This document shows, piece by piece, positions 56,260-64,000 of a DNA stretch of 64,000 nucleotides. Positions within the stretch are counted from its first letter, which is position 1; the number at the start of each line of letters is the position of its first letter. The notes under the pieces were generated by a model, which saw nothing but the letters and a program-made list of their open reading frames with translations, did no database searches and had not been told where the DNA came from. Location: positions 3,038,001 through 3,102,000 of the forward strand of contig JAACJK010000163.1 of the NCBI GenBank assembly GCA_013368325.1, written 5' to 3'. A program made the translations under genes and the position numbers. The stretch comes from Ephemerocybe angulata (taxonomy: Eukaryota; Basidiomycota; Agaricomycetes; Agaricales; Psathyrellaceae).

Positions 56260-58872
56260 TGGAGGGACGTGGCATTGAGATGTGATGCTCTTTGGGTAGA
56301 TCTGCCGTACTACTTCCATTTTAGGCAAAAATTGTGACGATGGCCGTATTTGTTCCTAAAGCCTTTGCTGACCGATCCTTCCAGTGCTGCGGGCCCAAGT
56401 CAAGTTCTAGACTCGCCACCTGTCTCTGTTGGGCCATATATAAGCCAGACAGTTAGGTTCGGAGCGCGCGACTGAGCTGCGGTTTGGACCTGAAATGCTG
56501 GAAAGGGATTGATGGGAGGGGTCGTGGGTGTCGCTCAATATAGAAATTTGTTGTACATGTTTGTAGCCGCCGATAATGCAACTCAGATGGCAGCCAAGTT
56601 GAAGACGGCAGCCAAGTAAGGCTGCACATGAGTCTGGATTGTGCGGATGGTGCACTTTGAGGACTCCCCACATATTTGACATGCCGTAACGGACTCAGCT
56701 AGGTATTGGGGTGCTCTGGAAAGGTTTGCACGCCAAAGACTGTCTTTAGGGTACTGTTGACGAGGCCTTGAACGATGTACACTGCAATGGCCAAATGATA
56801 GAGGGTCCCACCGAGAGACACATTACGTTGGTGATTTACATTCCCAATTTGAATTGTCAAGCTCGCCCCAAAGGCAGAGTCCAGACAAGTCGGAGCGCTG
56901 TAGCCTGTGATCGACCTGTATGTAGTCCAGCCGTGCTTCTATCATTGGATAGCTCCTGATGGTTGGACTTCGATACACAGCCAGCTGCCAAATGCAGATC
57001 ACTCTCTCGGTAACCTTTCGATAAGTACCCAGGCGAATTGGCAAACAAAGGCTTTTGAATATCGGTGTGGCTTTCTCATAGTGGGACTGGGCAATGCCTG
57101 CGAAATCCTGGCGGTATTTGCATATGTTTGTTCCCCCTATATGATTTGTAGGAAAGTGTCCGGTACACTTTATGGGAGCTACAACTCTAATGCCATAGAA
57201 CTTCGACGCTAGAACACAGTAGATTATGAATAGGAAACTATTGGTAGGGAATGCATACAATTTGGGATGAGGGAATGGTCTTTCAGCTTTCTATCCCCCT
57301 GCACATGCCAAACTGAGATTTCTGACCGCTACCATTTTCCGCAAAATCCTACCTTGATGCCATCAAGATGCCATTTTGAGCGCGATTTCGAGAAAAAAGG
57401 CACTTTTGCGCCCAGAAGGTGTACCTCAAGAAGGACCAATTTACATGCGGACACCCTTATGTAATGAGCCCCAGACGCGTCAAAATGTGCGCACATGTCT
57501 GTGTTTTCCTCAGTATATGCCCACCTCAGGGCAGGTTTCCGCAGACAAAGTTGAGAGTGTGTCAGAAAAGACCTCTGGTATGTCTTTTTGCTGAGAATTA
57601 TACCATTAGATGCTGGATACATAATACAGGAGACCAGAAGTCTGCTGGACAGAAAATTGGGTGGCAGTGCAATTAGTCAGCGGCCACGGGGTTCATAGGA
57701 ATTGCCCAGTCCCACTCATAGACCAATTTCTAAAGAACCAACATCTCCTACCCACCGACTGTGATCGGCTCAAAAAGTCGTCGAATTGGAAAGTCCAGCG
57801 GTCCGACAGTCCGAGGTCCAAGGTCCGTACGTCTGAGGGTCTGCCTGAGCCACCCGTGTGGACCTCCCGCCATCGATTTGGGAGACATGCAGGTAATATA
57901 CAGTATCAGGCACTCATATGGGCTTGTCCATGCAGCTTAAAAGCCATTAGAACCTGACCCCAGGGAGGCGGCTGGAGGCTGGAACTGATTCCCAGGCCAC
58001 CCACCCCGACCACATTGACCATCTCCGTCGAGCCCGATACGGCTTTGGTTGCAACCTGAGCGCTTGCGCTTTCCCCTCACTGAACGTCAATGCGTAGAGA
58101 GGTTTAAGCTGTCAAACCTCTGTACCTGAGGTATCTTGTAGAGAACTTCAAAGAACACTTGAAAGGTACAGGCAGGCCCTTTCCTGTTCAAGCATCTAAA
58201 CTGTCGAAATAGCTATTGGACTATCCTGCGATGACTTTCCATAGATCTCCTTGCTTTATGGATTTCCTGAACCTATCACTAGCTCCCAAAGCACCAGTTT
58301 GCCAGCTGCTACCGAGCCAGGACCCACACACCAGAAAGCAGCTGCACATGGACCTACGGTTGGGTACTTGTGGATCACAACAAACCTCTCTAATTTGCAA
58401 CTAATCTGTAAGGATTGTGACCAGCCAGACAACAGCTAGAGAATGACAAAGAGTATAGAGTCTCGGTAGAATCTGGCCTGGGCAGACCTGGATGTTGGGG
58501 TTGGAGGTGTACTATAACCAAGTAGTTGGTGTATCCCTCCATGTGAAAGTAAAGAAAACAATTTGAAACAATAGACAAATCATGGACCAGGAGACATGTG
58601 CATTAGCCTGTTTTACACAAATATTTCGAGCTGATTACGAGCTAATTTCAACTCAATTTTGCAACTGATTTTTAGCTCGAGTTTTGCAAAATCAATTCTG
58701 AGCGCAATTTGGTTTCACATTGATTTCGCTGGGTGCTGTGGGAAACAGTGCCAGCTTACAGCGGAGCTTGGAACAATTGCAGGGAACATTGTAACAACCC
58801 CCCATGGGTGGAATGGTTTGCCCGGACTTAATAGATCTGGAAAATAATAACCTGTAAATAAGCTGAATTACC
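56260..58872. other. No gene supported
   Basis: Short ORFs only. A further short match to the inverted duplication (CCAATTTCTAAAGAACCAAC) lies at about 57722. No motif is recognised elsewhere. Confidence 0.3.
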
Positions 58873-58942
58873 AGCCGGCTGAAGGGGTCACCACTGTTGA
58901 CCGCTGGATAGGCACTACCCAAAAAAAGAAAAAAAAAAAAAA
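58873..58942 (+). repeat. Retroposon 3' end with A-rich tail
   Basis: AGCCGGCTGAAGGGGTCACC followed by ACCGCTGGATAGG and a 22-nt A-rich run, matching the LINE 3' end at 6992-7071. It is probably a 5'-truncated copy; its upstream limit is not clear. Confidence 0.65.
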
Positions 58943-59476
58943 CCCCCCCGAATTACCCCTACTATACTTAACTTTGCCGAAGTAATGTGAACAGAGAGCA
59001 GGTAATTTCTGTTAACCAAGGCTAATTAAAATCTAATAATGCATTTATTGTGCACACCCAACTAACTACAAGCAAATGTAACAAAAGAAAGGTGATCTGC
59101 ATATGGCGGGCACCAGTAGATAGTAATAAAAATTCTTTATTTCGTGCAAATTGTGAGATTGCAAAACCTTATTTGGAGACAAGATATCTTATTTTTAGTA
59201 AATACTAAATGTCTAACTGTACATAATGTTGCTATTCGATCTCAGTTGTTGCTTGAATGAAAACACTTATTTCGCTAGGATATTCGAGTTCTATGAGACC
59301 TTCTTATTGTCCGACAAGTCTTATTTGGCTGAAAACTCTTATTTGCCTGAAACCATTATTTGTCCGACAAATCTCATGCCCTGAATACTCTTATTTGCCT
59401 GAAAATCTTACTTGTCTGATAAATCTTAAGGTAGAAATCAGGCAAAAGGGACATTTCGACAGGCACATGTGATGGG
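58943..59476. other. No gene; CTTATTTGCCTGAAAA-type repeats
   Basis: At 59260-59430 short units of CTTATTTGCCTGAAAA and TTGTCCGACAAGTC recur. The unit AAGGTAGAAATCAGGCAAAA at 59430 also occurs at about 55328 in direct orientation. Confidence 0.4.
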
Positions 59477-60086
59477 TTGTCAAACACGCATGTGATTCAA
59501 ATCCAAGATTGGGGCAAAGAATCCGTTGAGTCCGACTCAGCGAGCTTGTCTCACAGAAATAGGAATATATGCGACAGAACTTCGGCTGGAACATGGGTGG
59601 TGGGAGCCAGAGTGTTGTAACGGGACTTCAGTGCCCGAGTTTCTTCGTCCAGTACTGCAAGCCACTGCAAAATCTCAGCCCTGAGTTCCTGTGTCTCGAG
59701 TAGATTGCATGAGGGCGAAGACATCTCCGAGTTTCAGAAAGAAAAGGGAACAGGGCTGATGTTCTTCCTCCAAGCGTACACTTATAAATCTACAAAGGTC
59801 GATTGTCAACAGGTAAATGAATCAGCTCTCAGAATCAGAATCACACCTAGTCTGGCACTGGACAATGTGGCGGGTAGTAAGAAGGAAGTATACCTCGCCA
59901 GGCATTTTCCAAGTGTTTTCTGAGTCTCAACAGGTCTCACCCAAGTCTCACCTGTTTCTGGCAGCGTTGCCGACATATCCAACTAAAACATAATGGATAG
60001 GGGCACTCATGAATGTCCCTCCATTCCACAGACAGACCAAGAGATAGGCCAGCTTACACTTGAAGGTAGAAAGAATATCACAGACA
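59477..60086 (+). repeat. Right arm of the inverted duplication with exon remnants
   Basis: Counterpart of 55640-56259. The plus-strand exon reads LMFFLQAYTYKSTKVDCQQ before a GTAAAT...CCTAG intron. More decayed than the left arm. Confidence 0.6.
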
Positions 60087-60484
60087 AGCCGAGATTCGAG
60101 AACGTTTGGCTATTGGAATGTCCGGGGGTCCAGGAGTCCAAAGGTCCGCCTCGAAGGTCCGTAGGTCAAGCAAGTACCCGTGAGTAAAGTTTAGCTGGAG
60201 GCTGTTCTGAATCCTGATTGAGTATGACAGCCTACAAGTGAACCCAGGGTTGGCCCAATCCAGAATTTCCTGAAGTTTCAAATGACTCCAAAAAGCCCAA
60301 ATAGCTTGAATTCAGCGAAATAAGCTGGGGACCTGTGGAATCCCACGTGTCCCTCAGCTTCACTCCTTTCATATTCCCACTGTGCCTGAGTTTGAGGTTT
60401 GGCACTTGACACAGGGGGCCGCAGCTGGCCCTGAATGAGTGGCTCTGACAAGTATGAACAAGGGAGATGCGGGAGATGCTTGAA
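60087..60484. other. No gene supported
   Basis: Intergenic sequence downstream of the convergent unassigned gene; no motif recognised. Confidence 0.35.
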
Positions 60485-61617
60485 CTAATCCTTTGAATAC
60501 ATAAACTTCCTACACACAACTACGTTGTCACTAATTGGCAAGCGGGCAAGCACCTCCAGATCTTGCTGTGTGAACGAGGGTAGCGGCAGACTGTTCACCA
60601 TACTATCCGACCGAGAACCAGGCTGGAGTGCGGTCTGCCACGGCTTCCACACAGATATCCAGCGTCCCACATCAAAAGCGTGCATATCGCCATCCGAGAG
60701 AAGCTGCTCCGACGAGGACGAGAACGAAAAGACAATCTTGGCAAGCTCTTTTGTCCGGTAGACTGACTTCACCTCACAGAGTGCAACCACAGAGACCGGT
60801 AGAGACATTTTAAGCTGCTTTCTTGGTGGGACGAGGACCTTCACGATCTTGACCTGCATATCAGGGACCGAGAGCGCGTGCCGCTTCATGTCCTTGTGCC
60901 ACAGCACCATATTCGTCTCGGTGCGTCCAAAGTACGCGGACGCGCGGGCAGCCAGACCCGACCTGTGCGAAGCAAGCGTCCAGGACCGCTATTGGCAAAG
61001 CGTCGCTGGCGTGCATGAGCGGGAAGTGGTACGTACCGGACAAACTTGGCCTTTCCCTTTCCCTTGTCGCGCTTCTCTGGGCTCATATCGACTCCGCGCG
61101 ATTCGGGAGCGGGTGTATCTACGGTCTGGCCATTGAGAAAGATGGCGGCGACCTCTTCGACTCCGTCTGCGGTGCTGATGTCGGTCGAGCGTGCAAAACG
61201 GGTGGTGGTGATAGTGGAGAGGTGTTTGCGAGGGGCTTCGGGCGGTGGGGCGGCTGGGAGCGGAGGAGCGAGGGGCTTGAGGGCCTTTGGCGGCGGTTTT
61301 GGAGGAGCCGGAAGCTGGGGGGCGATCGCAGGACGGAGGGCGGGTATCTGAGGTGGTTCTGCGGTCTGGAGGGTGGGTGCAACTGCGGGGCGAAGGGCGG
61401 GTGCAACTGCGGGGCGAAGGGCGGGTGCAACTGCGGGGCGAAGGGCGGGTATCTGGGGTGCGACTGCAGGGGGTGCGGTGATGCTCAGAGCTGGCGGCGG
61501 ACGACGACGGAGCTCTGGCAGCTTTTCCTGCTGCTTCGGAGCATCGAATGCAGACACAAACTTGGGCGCCTTTGCAGGGGGTTTCTGGATCTGGAAGCCA
61601 TCTGGGCGCCTGCTCAT
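60485..61617 (-). CDS. Unassigned proline-rich conserved protein, two exons
   Basis: Exon 1 is 61617-61037, exon 2 is 60962-60485; the 74-nt intron (GTACGT...CACAG) joins KFVR to SGLAARASAY in frame. The ATG at 61617 (MSRRPDGFQIQKPPAK) is the first on the frame. The first half is Pro/Ala-rich with tandem ALRPAVAP units; then a KRDKGKGKAK basic patch; the second half (ETNMVLWHKDMKRHALSV, VKIVKVLVPPRKQLK, SLPVSVVALCEVKSVYR) looks globular. No family is recognised. It is intact and divergent from the VHS-GAT gene 110 bp away, and codon use looks host-like. The total is about 352 residues. Confidence 0.7.
61376..61455. repeat. 24-bp coding tandem repeat
   Basis: Three and a half units of GCAACTGCGGGGCGAAGGGC plus GGGT, encoding ALRPAVAP on the minus strand. 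A likely site of length variation. Confidence 0.85.
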
Positions 61618-61727
61618 GAGGGGAAACTGCAAGCGGTGATGAGCACGTGTGATGCTGTTGCGGGGTCACACAGCCTTCCGATATGCGTTGGACAGCGAAT
61701 TGATTTTGGACTTTCCCTCGACCGACG
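61618..61727. promoter_or_regulatory. Shared divergent promoter region
   Basis: Only 110 bp separate the two divergent start codons, so the region should drive both genes. No specific box is identified. Confidence 0.45.
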
Positions 61728-64000
61728 ATGAAGAAGCTGTTTGGTGCGAAGAGCAAGAACAAGGCGAATGGCAGCTCGCGCGATCTGTCACACGAGGTGA
61801 GTTTGAACCGCCAGCCCCTGTCGCGCCAGGGACTTATGAATCCAGGAACCACCGGCCCCAGCCGTCCCCACTCCCATCCACGCCAAACTCGCCACTTTGA
61901 CAAAACCATCGCCCCAGCAGAGACAGCAGCAGCGGCAGCTCGAGGAGCAGCAGATTCAGCAGGGCTACCCCCAACCTCAAACAGGCCCCCCTTCAACCTC
62001 TCCCCCGACCAGGAGGAGCCCAGAGGAATGGGAGGTTGTCAACGCTCACAACGGCATCGAGAGCCCGCTGGAGAAGCCCGTTCCGCCGATTATACCCGTC
62101 TCACGCACCTCGTCATTCAACTCAATACCACCCCAGCAACAGATACCCATCCGCCCCGCATCGCCCACCACCGCATCTCTCAAGTCCAACAGACCCCAGT
62201 ATGCCTCGCCCCCGCAAAAGAAGCAGACAACCGCCCCTGTCGCCCTCGGCATTCTCAAGGCCCTCGAGCCCCCGCGCCCCGTCCTTGATCACCAGCAGCA
62301 GCAACAACTGTTATCCCAGCAGCGCTCCTATTCCGACGAGCGCTACATGAGCTCCGACCGCCACTCCGTATCCGATGCGAGCCATCTCCCGCCCCCTAGC
62401 TCCAACGACGACCAGAAGAAGAAACGCGGTTTCTGGCCCCACCGGGACCGCCCAAAGGAAGCCCACCATCCTCAGCAACATCTGTCTCCTGTAGATCACA
62501 CCGACCCCGTCAACGACCTCACACGTCGGATCGGTGAGTCGGATCCCTCGCAAAGGACGTTCGTCCCCAGCAATGCCAACATCACCGACTACATAGGCTA
62601 CCTCACGGCCACTGCATCAGAGGACTTTACTCTCGTCTACGATGTCTGTGATCGTGCCTCTGCGAGCGAGGCCAACGCCAAGGAAGCCGTTCGCGCCCTC
62701 CGTCGGGAGTTCAAGTGCGTACACCTGTGCACATCTTTGATACCGCTCTCATCCCGTCCACAGATATGGTGAACCCTCTGCTCAATTATCCGCTGCCCGA
62801 GTACGTACCTCTCAGATCCTTGGACACGGACGGAACTGACGATCAACACAGCTGTGGGCCATCATGTTACACAACTCATCCCCCATCTTCGTCGTTCAAT
62901 CCCGCTCACGAAAGTTCATGGATACGATCGAGGAGCTCCTCACAAACAACAAGACTAATCCTGTCGTAAAGGAACGTCTACTAGATGTCGTGGGCGCAGC
63001 AGCCTACGCGACCCGACATCGTGAGTTTCACCCCTGACTCTTCGGAGTTTGTCTTGGATATCCATCTCACAGCCTTCCCCCGACTTAGATACGCGCCCAG
63101 ATGGCTTTGCCGCTCTGTGGCGCCGAGTGAGGCCCCCCGGCAAACCCGATGAAGGTGTGCCGTTCGATACCGAGGACGCCATGTTCAACCCCGCACCCGC
63201 GCTATCGAGCCGCTTATCCCAGTTCGAAGTCCCGTACTCTGCTCAGCCCAGCCCAGCCCTTTCGCAGCAACACGACCAGCAACAACCGGCGTCACGCACG
63301 CCTCCCCCACCAGTGGTAGGTCGCCCAATCGTAATAAAATGTTTTGTCATTCTCACTGTGCTTAGAATCCCCCCCGGAGACGCAAATCCCCAACGCGCAA
63401 CCGTATTATACCAGTAGAAGAAGATATACGCCGCCTCCTTCAAGAATGCAAGATAGGCCACGGAAATGCCTCTCTTCTCTCCAATGCCCTCCTGGCCTGC
63501 AGACCAGAAGAAGTCAAGACATCCGAGATCATAAATGTCTGTCCTGCCATCCAGCGCATCCAACTAACTCTAATTTTATCATCCCTTGTTACCCGCAGGA
63601 GTTCTACCTGAAATGCCGTTCGTCGCAAGACCTCATCATCGCTCAAATCCCATGGGCGACGGCCCAAGCCGGACGGTCTCGCGTTATACGTGACGCCGAG
63701 AATGAGGCGCGCCAACGCACCCTTCCCGCTGAGCACGTCGCCAAAGACGCCGCAGACGACGAGACCCTCGAAGAAAAACTCTTGGAAAACCTTCTAGCTT
63801 CCAATGCAGACCTCGTAGAGGCGTTCAGGCAGTACGATGATCTCATTCGGTTGGCAGATGAACGGAGGGCGGAAGAAAGGAGTCGGAAGGAAGTAAGAAT
63901 GGGTCCAAGGGAGCGGGACCTGCTTCAGCAACAACAGGCCCAGGGCGAATACGTGGGTGGCTCTGTATCACGCAGCCCCTCGCCCTCTTTGCGCTCCCAC
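61728..64000 (+). CDS. VHS-GAT domain trafficking adaptor (Lsb5/TOM1/GGA-like), 3' end outside window
   Basis: Exons: 61728-61796, 61846-62714, 62764-62800, 62852-63020, 63089-63315, 63366-63536 and 63599 to beyond 64000, all with GT-AG introns of about 49-68 nt and consistent phases. It starts MKKLFGAKSKNKANG. A Gln/Pro-rich linker leads to a VHS domain (ITDYIGYLTATASEDFTLVY, LWAIMLHNSSPIFVV, SRKFMDTIEELL, VVKERLLDVVGAAAYA), then a GAT domain (IRRLLQECKIGHGNASLLSN, LLENLLASNADLVEAFRQYD). Such proteins bind ubiquitinated cargo and actin-patch or endosomal partners. The frame is intact to the window edge. Which subfamily it belongs to needs the missing C-terminus. Confidence 0.8.

Noticed and set aside
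55640..60086. Inverted arms as TIRs of a 4.4-kb transposon
   Set aside because: No shared precise ends or target duplication could be found, and the arms contain exon remnants.

Overview
This window is from a filamentous basidiomycete, most likely an Agaricomycete. Supported genes have short introns of about 50 nt, and the mobile-element and gene families are typical of that group: a KDZ-associated CxC5/CxC6 protein, a chromovirus Ty3/gypsy element, Ty1/copia, pogo, a Tad1-like LINE, and Crinkler, NACHT and F-box remnants. The species cannot be named from the sequence. Most of the first 60 kb is a nested graveyard of transposable elements around broken host genes. Only the last 3.5 kb looks like ordinary host gene space.

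Layout. 1-7.07 kb: a decayed LINE carrying two MITEs. 8.3-9.15, 23.6-24.4 and 54.4-55.2 kb: three full copies of a foldback-like element (family A), each with a perfect 8-bp target duplication; fragments lie at 9.25 and 27.2 kb. 9.5-22 kb: remnants of a trypsin-like gene and of an unassigned minus-strand gene, interrupted by family B elements (12.0-12.8 and 15.7-21.6 kb). The larger B unit holds NACHT and F-box remnants, and the F-box remnant is split by a 2.8-kb foldback element (18.16-20.93 kb). 27.7-32.6 kb: a Crinkler-type N-terminal domain and a broken NSUN2/TRM4-like tRNA methyltransferase gene, with a 2.5-kb pogo element sitting at a splice donor. 34.3-35.4 kb: a non-autonomous element (family C) inside another broken gene.

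The centrepiece is a three-deep nest at 37-53.3 kb. A 5'-truncated gypsy chromovirus is interrupted by a copia element (378-bp LTRs, TSD AAACT). The copia element is interrupted by a 7,207-bp DNA transposon (45,156-52,362, TSD GTGCTCAA). That transposon has imperfect termini of the form GTACTTCRCACTCCCCCA, subterminal GGACTCC-type repeats, an intact two-exon gene for a 708-residue CxC5/CxC6 cysteine-cluster protein with a DDE-like C-terminal half, and an upstream co-directional multi-exon gene for an acidic, probably nuclear protein. The same termini delimit families A, B and C, so I infer one autonomous element type plus at least three non-autonomous families, all generating 8-bp duplications. 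This is the best candidate for an undescribed system.

The right end (60.5-64 kb) holds two divergent host genes about 110 bp apart: an unassigned proline-rich protein on the minus strand and a VHS-GAT trafficking adaptor on the plus strand that runs off the window.
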